This document shows, piece by piece, positions 8,797 through 18,890 of a stretch of 57,780 nt of DNA. This stretch comes from Deltaproteobacteria bacterium. GTDB taxonomy: Bacteria > Desulfobacterota > Desulfarculia > Adiutricales > Adiutricaceae. Location: NCBI GenBank assembly GCA_031263485.1, contig JAISFS010000125.1, forward strand, positions 1-57,780. The letters run 5' to 3'. The notes beneath the pieces were generated by a model. The model saw nothing but the letters and a program-made list of their open reading frames with translations. It did no database searches and was not told the DNA's origin. Numbering within the stretch: position 1 is the stretch's first letter; every line of letters starts with the position of its first letter. The position numbers were made by a program, and so were the translations under genes.

Positions 8797-9819
8797 CTAG
8801 TTCCCCCGCCCCTCTTCAGGCCCGACTTCCGGAGCGGCCTTCCAAGCGTGCCTTTCCAGCTCCATGCGGATGTCAGCCTGCCGACTGACCGCATACTTGG
8901 CGTTCACGCTCCCGCGTTTGGCTATCCGCCCGTAGCCAGCTTCCGCCTTGCCCAACATATCCAAAGCCTCTTTCAGATTCCCCGTCCTCGAGAGAGCCCA
9001 ACTCAGGTTGTCGGCGGCGATAACCGCGAACTGGTGGTCGGGGCCGAGCGAGCGCTCGGCTCGCAAGAGCGCCTCCGCTAAACGCTCGCGGGCCCCTTCC
9101 CAGTCGCCGAAGCTGGCGAGCGACATGCCCAGGCCCATCAGGCAGCAGATGGTCGCGACATGATCGGGCCCGAGCCCGGCTTCCCTGTCGGCCACCGCGC
9201 GGTTGATGACTCCCGCCGCCTCCTCCGCCCCGGCAGGGTCGATCGCGAGCGTTTCGAACAGTCTCATGAGCGCCATCTCGGTCTTCGGATGCCCAAGCCC
9301 CAGCGACCGCTCCGTCCTTTGGAGCCCCTCCCTCATGAGCTTGAGCCCGACCTCTCGGTCCGAGCTGCTGGCGATGTGGTAACCCGCTCGAGTGAGGAGC
9401 ATCAACGTGAGCGGATGACACTCCCCGAGAATCTCCTCCGCCGCGTTCAGCGCTTCGGCGTATAGCCCGCCGGCCTCTGGGTGCTTCCAGCGCGAGAGCT
9501 CCATGGCCAATTCCGCCTTGGCGTTTATGGACATGAAGCTGGGGTCCAGTCGGTCGATCTCCCGTCTGAACGCGGAAACGGTCCTCTCCACCCCCTCGCC
9601 GAAGAAGAGGTTCGGGCGCTCGGAGCCGCCCGTGCCCGCGAGACCGGGCATCTCCGCCCCATGCCGGGCCGACACCGCACACCCTTCGGAGCGCCCGGAA
9701 CGTTCCCGCAGGCTATTGCGGAAATCCCTCAGCATCATGCTACGGATAATCACCAGACGATCCGCCAAATCGAGCGGCTCGACGGAATGCTTGCCACCGA
9801 TGCCGTCCTTGCCGTCCAT
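8797..9819 (-). CDS. TPR-repeat protein (kinesin-light-chain type)
   Basis: About 340 residues, predicted cytoplasmic, with no signal peptide or membrane segment. From about residue 100 onward it holds consecutive 42-residue TPR units with the KLC/TPR_12 signature: ILGECHPLTLMLL, SLGLGHPKTEMAL, GLGPDHVATICCL and SLGPDHQFAVIAADNL. Such arrays bind partner proteins; the partner is unknown. I chose the ATG at 9817-9819 because AGAAGGG lies 9 bases upstream; the open frame continues back to a TTG at 9930 without a ribosome site. It is isolated, with long gaps on both sides. A decayed relative lies at the start of the window. Confidence 0.75.
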   Translation of the reverse strand: MDGKDGIGGKHSVEPLDLADRLVIIRSMMLRDFRNSLRERSGRSEGCAVSARHGAEMPGLAGTGGSERPNLFFGEGVERTVSAFRREIDRLDPSFMSINAKAELAMELSRWKHPEAGGLYAEALNAAEEILGECHPLTLMLLTRAGYHIASSSDREVGLKLMREGLQRTERSLGLGHPKTEMALMRLFETLAIDPAGAEEAAGVINRAVADREAGLGPDHVATICCLMGLGMSLASFGDWEGARERLAEALLRAERSLGPDHQFAVIAADNLSWALSRTGNLKEALDMLGKAEAGYGRIAKRGSVNAKYAVSRQADIRMELERHAWKAAPEVGPEEGRGN

Positions 9820-9874
9820 ACCGAAAATCCCTTCTGCGCCCTGCCCGCCGGGTAAAGGGCCGACAGGGGAAACG

Positions 9875-10545
9875 CTACGCCTGAGCGCGGACCGCCCCGG
9901 CGAAGGCTCCCGAGGGCTCCGTTCCCTCAAACGCCTTCGGGGGGACCCCGCAGGCGACCGCGAGGTCCTTCGCCCGGTTCAGGAACAGAGCGTCCGGGGC
10001 CAAGCGGGTGTAGACCATCGTCTTACACCCCTGACCAGGCCACGGTTCGGCGACCCGACCGCATGCTACGGCATGGCGCGGATGTCGGTGGCGCCCCCAG
10101 CCCCTCGCGGGTATTGCGGAAACACCGCTACCTTCACGGTCTCGATGGAGACCGCCGCATCGCGGGCCAGCCGCAGGGCGGGGAGGCCCGGATCGCCCGC
10201 CCCGGCGCTGACGAGGCCGTCCAGGCGCAAGACGCCAGCCGTGAGGCGGGACGACCGCAAGTGACGTAGGGAGTCGAGGAGTCCGGCGCCAAAAAGCGCC
10301 TGGAGCCCGTCCAGCGCTTCCCGGGCGGGCTCGCCTGATCCCCGTCCTAACGTTTGGACCGAGCGGCCCGGGATAGCCCACATCGTCTCGGGGATGTCCC
10401 AGCCGCACCGGCCGATTCGCCCATTAAGCTCCTGCTCCGGGATCACGGGGCGGATCCCGTATCTTTCCGGACAAGCAGCTCTTCACAGACCGCGACCGCC
10501 TCCCAGATGATTTTGAGACCCTGCGGCCAGGACGCGGGCCCGTCC
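9875..10545 (-). pseudogene. Frameshifted unrecognised gene remnant
   Basis: Three consecutive minus-strand pieces in different frames look protein-like: GLKIIWEAVAVCEELLVRK (stop at 10443-10445), then WDIPETMWAIPGRS to RLARDAAVSIETVKVAVF (stop at 10066), then MVYTRLAPDALFLNRAKDLA to the stop at 9875. They run in the right order with small overlaps, as expected of one gene broken by two frameshifts. I do not recognise the family. A chance run of open frames in GC-rich DNA is the alternative. Confidence 0.3.
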
Positions 10546-11793
10546 CGCCTGAATCGTCAGGCAGAGCGAGACAGCGGCCCGGCAAGGCCTTTACCGGCGC
10601 GGTGGACCTCGGCGAGTCCGCGGACGCGAGGCAACCCGCTCGGAGGGGAGAAGACGGACTTGCCGACCGCCGAGACCTCCTTCAGGAGGCCACCTCACCG
10701 CCGCGCGACGGCGCCGGGAGGAAAGCCAAGGAAGACCGGAGTCAATGCGTCAAGACGACAAGGCAAGACGACAAGCTCCATAAGGGTCAGGACTGAAACC
10801 GGACCGCGCAAGGGGAGCATCATCATGTTCCGTCACGGGCCCCGTCGGCGAAAACCCACGCAATTGCCGACAGGACTAAGATTCCGGCGGAGGATGCCGG
10901 ATAAAAAAGTTTCGGTCGCTCATCACCGGGAGCACCCGAGGGAACACCCGTATGGACGAGGCCGATTTTGGGCTATAATTTTAACCACACATCCCGGATG
11001 GCTGTCAAGGGTTTTCTGCGGCCATACCGCATCCTGCATCCCTAATTACCCGATCCACTTCCTGCGGAATATGGAAGGACACCTGCCTTCCTATTGACCG
11101 AAGGCCGGGAAAAAACCGGCCATGCGGCGGCTCAAAGGGGCCGGTCGCCGGGATTCATGGCCGAAGAGGGGCAGGACTAAGGCGAAATCCGCCGCCATGT
11201 CTGCGGCAAGATCTGTCATCGGGGAACTTGACAGATCCCCCGGACTTGCCCGAAGGGCGGACGCGGACCTGCAGGGCGGACGCGGACCTGTAGGGTGAAC
11301 GGGGACGGAGAACCGGGCCTTAAGGGCGTCAGGGAACTCGTCCGCAACGCCGAAACTGCCATTCATACAGACGGCGGGGGACAGGCGCAGGAAAGCGCGG
11401 AGCCCGTAACGGACGAAAGCGACCGTTCAACGGTCTCTGCAAGGAGCCGCACGTCTATGATGCGGAACCTGTTGTCCTTGAGCGGGCCCGGAACCGTTCG
11501 GCCTCCGGGCAGACGCAGACTTTCAACCGGTCCAGGGAATCAAGGGAGTCAGCCTCGGCGGCAGTCAGACCTGCAGCGCACGGAAGCCGACCTCCAGGCG
11601 CTCCTGGACGTCCATGAACCGGCACCTCGGTGTCCTCAATGCGCCCGGTCATGGAGCGCCTGCCGCTCTTTCCTGAGCGTCTCGGACACGCACCTGAGCG
11701 TCTCGGGCACGCAGGCCCGGAGCCCTGGACGGACCAGAGCCTATCCCCCGGTACACCATCCGGGGCCCCGAAAGGCAACGGCCCAGAGCGCGG
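10546..11793. other. Gap without a convincing gene
   Basis: No frame shows a domain or ribosome site. An isolated GGCTATAAT box lies at 10971-10979, and a GGCCGG/CCGGCC hairpin around a poly-A loop at 11103-11121. Short direct repeats of GGACGCGGACCTG occur at about 11259-11292. Confidence 0.5.
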
Positions 11794-12408
11794 TCACTCG
11801 CGCTCGCCGAAACGACCCATGATCATCTCGCTAGCCGCCTCGAGCGCCCTCTCCGCATCGCGCCCCCTGGCGTAAAGGGTGACCTTGGTGTTGCAGGGGC
11901 AACACAGGCTGATGAGATCCAGGACGCTCCTCGCGTCCGCGCGGAAATCGCCTTTCTCAACGTAGATCTCGCAGTCGAAGGGCTCGACGGCCAGGGAGAG
12001 CCTGACCGCGGCCCGGGAGTGAAGCCCCAGGCGGTTTCTGATCACGGCCACCTCTGACATGTAAGGCTCGCCGCCATCGTCCGAGGCCACCATCTCCATG
12101 GCGAAGCCGGGGAAGAGGCCATCGTCCTTGTAAGCGTCGATGGCGCCGACGGCCTCGGCCCAGGAAAAGCTGCTGCGACCGGCCCAGGGGGTGTTGGCGG
12201 AACCGTGCCAGGTCGGCATGTTACTGGTTGCCCCGGACATCGGGGCCTCGAGGCTTGCGGACGAGCGGGCCGCCTTCTCGTTCTCGGGCTTCCGGCCGTC
12301 GGTTGCCCCGAGGGTATCAGCGGATTGCGTGGAGGTGTTCGATTCGTTGGTCTCGCTCGTCGCGGTTTCGGCTAGGGACGCTATCCCGTTCCCGAACGCT
12401 TCCGGCAT
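11794..12408 (-). CDS. HPr-family phosphocarrier, N-terminally extended
   Basis: The last 88 residues are a complete HPr domain. IRNRLGLHSRAAV carries the phospho-accepting His (residue 130 of this frame), ADARSVLDLISL matches the regulatory-Ser region, and GRDAERALEAA is the C-terminal helix. HPr passes phosphate from enzyme I to PTS EIIA or acts in PTS-type regulation. No EI, EII or HPr kinase is adjacent. The start is uncertain. The ATG at 12406-12408 follows GGAGG closely and gives 204 residues, with a Ser/Thr/Glu/Asn-rich, probably disordered 116-residue extension. The ATG at 12058-12060 would give exactly the canonical 88 residues. The extension's composition (acidic, Ser/Thr/Asn-rich) looks coded rather than random, so I report the long form. 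Confidence 0.8.
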   Translation of the reverse strand: MPEAFGNGIASLAETATSETNESNTSTQSADTLGATDGRKPENEKAARSSASLEAPMSGATSNMPTWHGSANTPWAGRSSFSWAEAVGAIDAYKDDGLFPGFAMEMVASDDGGEPYMSEVAVIRNRLGLHSRAAVRLSLAVEPFDCEIYVEKGDFRADARSVLDLISLCCPCNTKVTLYARGRDAERALEAASEMIMGRFGERE

Positions 12409-14223
12409 AAGGCCTCCGTGCGGCCGGAGACTGGCTCCGACCTTCGGTTTCTGTTCAGTCCGGCCCGGACTGACGGCGCGGCGCGAGGCGGGACCGGGTC
12501 CCGCGGTGACCCCAGCCGCCCCGTGCTGACGGCTCGGGGCGGCTAGCGGCACTTCGCCGCGCAGGCAAGGATAGATTGGGGCCTCGCGGCCAAATGCGGC
12601 CCGAGGCAGACAGACGCCCCTTGCGGGGGAGGCGGCTCTTAGCGTGACGCGCGGGCCGCAGGCTCGGATCCTTCAGAGTCGTGGCACGGAGTCACTTGTC
12701 CCCCGTGAGGTTAGCCGCGTCCCGCATCGGGCCGCCCGGGGGCATCGGAGCCTGGAGCCTTGGACCGTGCCGGCAAGGCCAGGAGACCAGATGTCCGCCG
12801 AAGCCGTTGCAGAAGGGTTTCGGTCTTGGCCCGGCTTCCCCCAGGCCCGACTGTCGTCCGGGTCCGGTTATCGCCTTGAGACGGCTAACGCCTTGCCCGA
12901 CGTCCCCGGGCTAGGTTCCCCCCCGGGCCCGGTTATCGATTGGCGTGACATCGCTTGGTCCAGCCAGCCCGGATCCGAAAGATGCCGAAGGCATCGTTCC
13001 CTGCGTAAATTCAGGCATGAGGGGCCGCCCCTTCAGGAAGGCCCTGAAGCCGCTCCTTTCACGCGCGGTTTCCTGAGGCGTCTTAAAGGCCGCGGTTCCT
13101 TTAAGGTAAGTCGCCGTCATGCGCTTGGCAAGGGCCAGATCGGCGGAGGATATCCGCCCTGGATACATGGCGGGGCATGAGGCCCGCCCGGCGACCTTGA
13201 CAGGCATTATGGGACAAATTACCTAAAAAAGCAACGAAAATGTCCAAAAGTCAAAAAACGAATAATGCTGTCTAAAGATCCACTGGCCTCAGGCAGGGAT
13301 ATCCTGAAAATCGACCCCTATCAGACATAGGGCCGGATCCGTCGGGCAGTTTCCTGCCTGACAATAAGCCGTAAGGCTTCAGGGAAACGACCGGTTCCTG
13401 TAAAAAGGCTTCGTGGTCACATTTCATCTTCTTCATCGGTTTATTCAGCGGATTCTTCGATGGAGGAGTCATCAGCCTGGCGGGCAAGGTACGGGCCGCA
13501 ACCTCTCTCGGCCGCCTCCCCAGCGGCACGGCAACCGGGACGTTATGCAGAATACGGCCGTCCTGAAACCGATGCCTGATCCTTGACCCCATCCGGCACG
13601 GGGAGATCAACGTGACCGGCAACGGGGCGGTTTCGGACAGGGATTCAGAGCCGCAGCGAGAGGGGCCTAAAGCTCTCTCTCCCTCATGACTCCAGCTTCA
13701 TCTCAGGTTTTATCTGCGTCTGCGTCTTCAAGGCGGAGACCATGATCACGCAGGCCCGCTATGGGGAGAAGCGGAGCTAAAGCCTCTCGCGTGACCGACA
13801 TGATCAGACATGTGGCCTCAGGCAGAAACAAAGTCCCCCCAGCTCATCATGCAAAGACAGTCTTCGCTCCCGGCGACGGCAAGGTGATCCGGCTCCAGTA
13901 GGCTGTCCTGAATCTCCGCGCCGAACCACCTCTCCGGATTCCTCGAGAAGCCTCCCATGCCCCGCCTCCCGTCGGCCGTCAACCCCCACTGCCCGACCGG
14001 ACCCCACTGTCGACCGAGGCAGGAAAACGACCCGCTCCGCTTGACGCGGGCAACATCTGGGGACTTCCGGCAGGGAGTGCGGCTCCGAGGCGCGTACCTC
14101 GACGATCCGCGGTCCTGACGCGGGGGTGCAGCCCCGGGATTTTCCGGGCCAGCTCCTCCGAACCTGGCGTATTTCGACGTAACGCGTCAGAATAATCCGC
14201 ATCGATGGATGGTGTCCCGAAGC
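12409..14223. other. Long gap without a convincing gene
   Basis: About 1.8 kb with scattered open frames of Arg/Pro/Gly-rich shadow composition. The best small candidate is minus 12911-13207 (98 residues, ATG start), but it lacks a ribosome site and matches nothing I know. A locally AT-rich stretch at 13210-13275 lies just upstream of it and could hold a promoter. No repeat array was noticed here. Confidence 0.5.
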
Positions 14224-15186
14224 TCAGGACCCGTCCCGGGGCGCCGATCTGAGAATCGCCTCGGCAAGCACGTCCGCCGCGAGCGCGCCGAGCCAGCTCT
14301 CGCCGCAGGCCGGGCCCCCGCCGGTGGCGAGCGCGAAGACCGTGTCCCCGTCGTAGAGGAGGTGCGCCGGGTAGATCGCCCGTGCCAGGCCCGCCGACGC
14401 CATGCGGGCCAGCCTGAGCGCGCCGAGCCTGCCCAGCGGGGCGTTGGTCGCGACCGCGGCCAGGGTCGTGGCCTCCGGCACGCCCCCGCCCTCGCCCGCC
14501 GCCGGGGGGTCGCCCGACAGGAGCATGTCCATTATCTCCTTCCGATCCGCGAACCCGCCTTCCGGGCGCCTCGCGCCGGACACTATCCTGCCCGTGGAAG
14601 ATTCCACGACGCTCCCCAACGGATTCACCACCGCGATGGCCGCGAGTTTCAGCCCCGAGGGGAACTCCAAGCCGTACGAGCCGACGCCGGAGGGGCTCCA
14701 GAGCCCCGGGCCGGCGATCCTGCCCGAGAGTGCCGAGACTCCCGCCCCGCAGGGCCCGCCGGTCAAGGGCGCCTTCGAGGCGGCCAGGGCGGCCCGCAGG
14801 CCAGTCGACTCGTCCGGCAGGGTCCCCTCCGAAAGGTTGCCTGGATAGTCGTAGATGACCGCCGCGGGCACCACCGGCACCTTCACGCCCCCGGCTTCGA
14901 AGCCCGCGCCCATGTCCCTCAGCGCCCGCATGACCCCGGAGGCGGCTGCCAGCCCGAAGGCGCTCCCTCCCGCCAGGCACAGCCCATGCATGGTCCCGGT
15001 CAAGGCCTCCGGCCGCAGGGCCTCCGTCTCCCGACTGCCCGGCGCGAAGCCCGGGGTCCAGCACGCGCCGACCGCGCCCTTCGGGGCAAGGATCGCCGTG
15101 CAGCCCGTCCGGGCCTCCGGCTCCTCGGCATGACCGGCCGACAGGCCGTCCACCTCGCTGACGGTTATCTCTCGCACTCGGCTCAC
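14224..15186 (-). CDS. P1/DmpA-like peptidase (S58 family)
   Basis: About 320 residues of the L-aminopeptidase/DmpA family, enzymes that mature by self-cleavage before a nucleophilic Ser or Thr. Family blocks are ITVSEVDGLSAGHAE at the start, GACWTPGFAPGSRET, LTGTMHGLCLAGGSAFGL, IAVVNPLGSV, then PEATTLAAVATNAPLG (the probable cleavage and nucleophile Thr region) and RAIYPAHLLYDGDTVFALAT near the end. Substrate is unknown; relatives cleave N-terminal D- or L-residues or beta-peptides. I chose the GTG at 15184-15186 because family members begin right at ITVSEV. The frame stays open upstream to 15459, but that part encodes a 32-bp tandem repeat (SRGRGL-like) and is probably untranslated. Confidence 0.85.
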   Translation of the reverse strand: MSRVREITVSEVDGLSAGHAEEPEARTGCTAILAPKGAVGACWTPGFAPGSRETEALRPEALTGTMHGLCLAGGSAFGLAAASGVMRALRDMGAGFEAGGVKVPVVPAAVIYDYPGNLSEGTLPDESTGLRAALAASKAPLTGGPCGAGVSALSGRIAGPGLWSPSGVGSYGLEFPSGLKLAAIAVVNPLGSVVESSTGRIVSGARRPEGGFADRKEIMDMLLSGDPPAAGEGGGVPEATTLAAVATNAPLGRLGALRLARMASAGLARAIYPAHLLYDGDTVFALATGGGPACGESWLGALAADVLAEAILRSAPRDGS

Positions 15187-16612
15187 CTCTTCCGTGCCTT
15201 CCCGCGACTCCGCGCCCGTCCTCGGCAAGCCCCGTCCTCTGGAGGAGCGGCCCTCGGTAAGACCCGTCCTCTGGAAGAGCGGCCCTCGGTAAGACCCGTC
15301 CTCTGGAAGAACCGTCATCCGGAAGACCGCCATCTCGGGAGGACTGCCCGCGACTGCTGGCGGGGGCGAGAGGAACGGCGCGTATGAGCAGGCGTCTGCA
15401 GGCCGCTGACGATTTGGCTGCGGTCCGCCGACAGATTGGAATTCCTTGACGGACATCACGTTCTGAGACAGATTACGCCCTCCTGCCCGTCCAGATCAAG
15501 CCGGCAGTCACGGAAACTCGAAATGCCCTGAGCCGGCGACTGACATGAAACCGAGCTCACGGCAAGCCTCCGACAAGACGGCCGGAAAACCGGCAAGCTA
15601 AAACCAAGCGGACAGGGAAATACCGATCGAAAAAACAGTTGGCCCGGAAAATGTCGACCGAAAGCCCAGATGGACAGGGAAACGCCGGCAAAAGCCCAGG
15701 CGGTCTGGGAAAAGTCAGCCGGAAACCCGTTCGGCAAGGGAGTTCCCTGACGAGGAAGCGCACCGGCAAGGAATGGACGGTCGAAAATCTCATCGGACAT
15801 GGAGAGGCAAGTGAGCATCGGTCAAGGTAGTTCCGGAACTCAGGCCCGGGTATGTTCTCTCGCCATCGCGAGATTTTCCTCCGCGTTACCGCCGGTACCT
15901 CATTCCGCATCTGGACAACGCATGCCATACGGGTACTCGAAACTCACGAACCGCTCTCCCGTCAGGTTTCGGTTGGGCCAGACGTTCAACGGGGAAGCCG
16001 GCCCCTGGTCGAGTGCTGTCCCGGCGGACCCTTTCAGCCGTTCACGCGAAAGAAATGGCGGGAGAAGCCGTCTTGCCGCTTGAGCAAGGAAACCTGGGCA
16101 TCTCGCCGGGTGCCGGGCGCCGGTCTACCGTCCGGACGGGACGGCCACAGAACGTCTGCCAACTCCATCAGGACGACAGCTCTTGCATTGCCGATTCGGT
16201 CGGGGTAACATTTGGAGGGAGTCGAAGCGGACCGCGCCCTGACACCCGGTGAACCGCAACCGCAGCTTCACGGGCATGCCCCCAGATCAGTTACCCGTTA
16301 CCAGCGGCCGGTATCCCCGAACCGTCCGGGCGCTCCGGCGCCATTCTGACGAAGCAGCCTCGGTTCGCGTCACTCGCAGTGCGCACCTCGCCGACAGTCC
16401 GGCGGTACGCCGGCGGCACTGTATCGGCAACGCCGTACAGCGCCGGCAGCGCCATGTCAGATCGGCGGCGCAACACCGGAAACGCCGCGCGGCTGAGGCT
16501 GCGCCATGCGATGCCGTCAGTCCAGCGCGACGCCGACGGACGTTTGCCTTCATCTCAGAGGCAGGCTTCCTTATGTCATTCCCGCTCCCGCCCCGTACAC
16601 GTGGAGAAAACG
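15187..16612. other. Gap with two repeat tracts, no gene seen
   Basis: Holds the 32-bp repeat at 15227-15317 and, at about 15570-15760, a degenerate array with a period near 36-39 bp built from GGACAGGGAAA- and CCGGAAA-containing units. Palindrome-rich GCCGGC words cluster at 16390-16460. No domain-bearing frame was found. Confidence 0.55.
15227..15317. repeat. 32-bp tandem repeat
   Basis: Two near-identical 32-bp units (15227-15258 and 15259-15290) and a partial third. The unit starts AAGACCCGTCCTCTGGA and ends GGCCCTCGGT. It lies just upstream of the peptidase start and reads in frame with it, which explains the false N-terminal extension of that frame. Confidence 0.85.
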
Positions 16613-17707
16613 ATGGCCTTGACTCTTTCCTACGAGGAACTCGCCGACATAGCCCTGAACTGGAAGCTTCCGGCCGACTCGCCCGACTGGGAGCTCGCCG
16701 ACGCGCTCGGCGTCACGGCGGCGCACATAGCCGCGGAGTTCGGAGCGTTGCCGGACGGCTTCTCGCGCTGGGATCTCGCCAACTGCGACGGCGTGTCCGT
16801 AGCCCATCTTGCCGCCACGATCGGCAGGCTGCCCCCGGGCTTTGACCTCTGGGAGATCGCGGACGCGAGCGGCAGGACCGTCGCCCATGCCGCCGCGGAG
16901 GCGGGTCATCTTCCCGACGGCTTCCGCAGTTGGGAGCTCTTGGACGGGGACGGCGACACCGTGGCTCACGTCGCCGCGGGGTCCGGATGCCTTCCGGAGG
17001 ATTTCGAACGCTGGGACCTCGCGAACCAGCGCGGAACACCGGTGGCCCACCGGGCCGCGACCTGCGGGCATCTCCCAGAATGGTTCGACCGCTGGGAACT
17101 GAGGGACGATTCGGCCTGGACCGTGGCCCACCTGGCCGCATGGGTAGGAACCCTGCCCCCGGACTTCGACCGCTGGGATCTGACGCTCCCGAGAGGCGCC
17201 ACGGTCTATCACATGGCCGCCCTGAGCGGCCACCTCCCGGAGGGTTTCGACGGCTGGGAAATCTCCGACCCGGAAGGCTGGAGCGTCGCCCACTCGGCCG
17301 CATGCACAGGATTTTTGCCGTCCGGGTTCGACCTCTGGAACCTCGCCGACGGGCGCGGCCGCACCGTCGCCCGCATCGCCGCCGAGCACAGGACATTGCC
17401 GGAAGACTTCACTCTGTGGGAGCTCTCCTGCGTCGACGACGAGGGGCTTCCCGTGCCGGTCGCCCACCTCGCCGCCGCCAACTGGGGCCTTCCGGAGAGC
17501 TTCGACCGGTGGGGACTCGCCGATCGCGAGGGCAGGACCGTAGCCCACGTCGCCGCGGAAACCGGAAGCCTCCCGCCCGGTTTCGCCTCATGGGACCTCA
17601 CGGACCGCCGGGGCCGCACCGTGGCAGAGACCGCCGCAGAAGCGGGGAACCTTCCGGAGGGGATCGAGGATTGGCGAGAACTCCTGGAGCCGGACGGCGG
17701 TCGGTAG
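16613..17707 (+). CDS. Protein of twelve 27-residue ankyrin-like repeats
   Basis: The 364-residue protein is almost entirely repeat. From residue 19 to 346 there are twelve complete units, eleven of exactly 27 residues and one (the tenth) of 31, then a half unit. The consensus is LPxxFxxWxLADxxGxTVAHxAAxxGx. The GxTVAHxAAxxG part resembles the first helix of an ankyrin repeat (GxTPLHxAAxxG), but the unit is six residues shorter and has an invariant Trp in place of the second-helix pattern. No signal peptide or membrane segment is seen. Ankyrin arrays bind other proteins; whether this one folds the same way is inference. The ATG at 16613 has GGAG seven bases upstream. It stands alone, with over 1 kb of empty sequence on each side. 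Confidence 0.85.
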   Translation: MALTLSYEELADIALNWKLPADSPDWELADALGVTAAHIAAEFGALPDGFSRWDLANCDGVSVAHLAATIGRLPPGFDLWEIADASGRTVAHAAAEAGHLPDGFRSWELLDGDGDTVAHVAAGSGCLPEDFERWDLANQRGTPVAHRAATCGHLPEWFDRWELRDDSAWTVAHLAAWVGTLPPDFDRWDLTLPRGATVYHMAALSGHLPEGFDGWEISDPEGWSVAHSAACTGFLPSGFDLWNLADGRGRTVARIAAEHRTLPEDFTLWELSCVDDEGLPVPVAHLAAANWGLPESFDRWGLADREGRTVAHVAAETGSLPPGFASWDLTDRRGRTVAETAAEAGNLPEGIEDWRELLEPDGGR

Positions 17708-18890
17708 CCGACCGCATCGAATGCGATAGCCGGCAATAACGGATGGACGATACAGCCGGGAACCTTTCGAATGCGCTTCCAGGCATGGATTCCGGAAACC
17801 CGCCGAAGACATGACCTTCCGCCTCTGCGGTGCGGGCCTGCAGCCCGTCACGTGACCAGGGTTCATCGAGTCCAGATCAGGACGGTCCGAACCAGACGCC
17901 GCAGGGTCAAGGTGGATACCGCGGGCTACCAGCGACGGCAGGGAGGGCGGGCCAGCCCAGTGAAAGGGCCGTCCTGTCAACCGCGAACGGACCGGTTTGG
18001 CGACTGTGAAGCTAGCGCATGTGCGGACTGCCCGCAACGCGTCGTACGTTTTGCAAGTGCCATTAGGCCCCGGAGCCCCAGGCGGAAGCCTGGCGAGCCT
18101 CGCGGGTGGCATAACGGCCCGCACGGCCAGCAGGCTCGCCGCAACGGAAACCGCCGGGGAGGCGCCCGGAACAGGAAACATGGCGGATAGCCGCGCGCAA
18201 GTTCCGGTCCCCCCTTCCAGAGGTCGAAGACGACAAAGCCTACGAAGACTACATGAAGACGCGGACGGAGCCGGGAAGGGGCCCGAACGCACCCGAAATC
18301 CTGGGCGAACCCTTCCCGCGACCCTCGGTCGGCTTTCGCGGCAACGAATGAAGGCTCAGGAAGAAAGCCGCCGCCTTCAGCGGGGAACCATGTCCCCCTT
18401 GCCCCGATACCGCCCGGAATCCGGGGGGCCGGACGACCGTCAAGCCGCCTCGGGGCCCGATCCGCGTGACCTGCGGCCAGGTACGGCAAGACAAAGACAT
18501 TGGCGGCTTATCCGCGTTCCGAGCGGAAGCCTGCAGACGCTCCCCGGCCCCATGGCATCGGACGCGGCGGCCCGTCCATTTTATCGGGCCGGCCGAAGCC
18601 CAAGCGGGCGCCGACCACCTCCCCGGAGCGACCATGGGCTTACGGGCCCCTGAGGCCGGGGCAATCGGAGGCAACGGGCGGGAAAGATGGCGTCCGGCCG
18701 ACTCGTCGCGAGGCCGGCCTGGAGGAATCGTCCCCCTGCCCGGCACCCCAAAGGCGCGGTCCGGGCAGGTCCTGTCAGGTTCCGGGAAGCGGCGGGATCG
18801 GGTGCCGACGCCGTACGGCGGAAGAGGGCCGGCCAACGCACGACTGCCGGACGGCGGCGGGCAAGGGCGGTCCCGGTCCCCCATAAGGCG
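17708..18890. other. Gap without a convincing gene
   Basis: About 1.2 kb. Several frames exceed 100 codons on both strands, but all are Arg/Pro/Gly-rich, lack ribosome sites and overlap each other. No repeat array or promoter stood out. Confidence 0.55.

Noticed and set aside
15187-15459. N-terminal extension of the P1 peptidase
   Set aside because: The extra codons encode the 32-bp tandem repeat and precede the point where all family members start.
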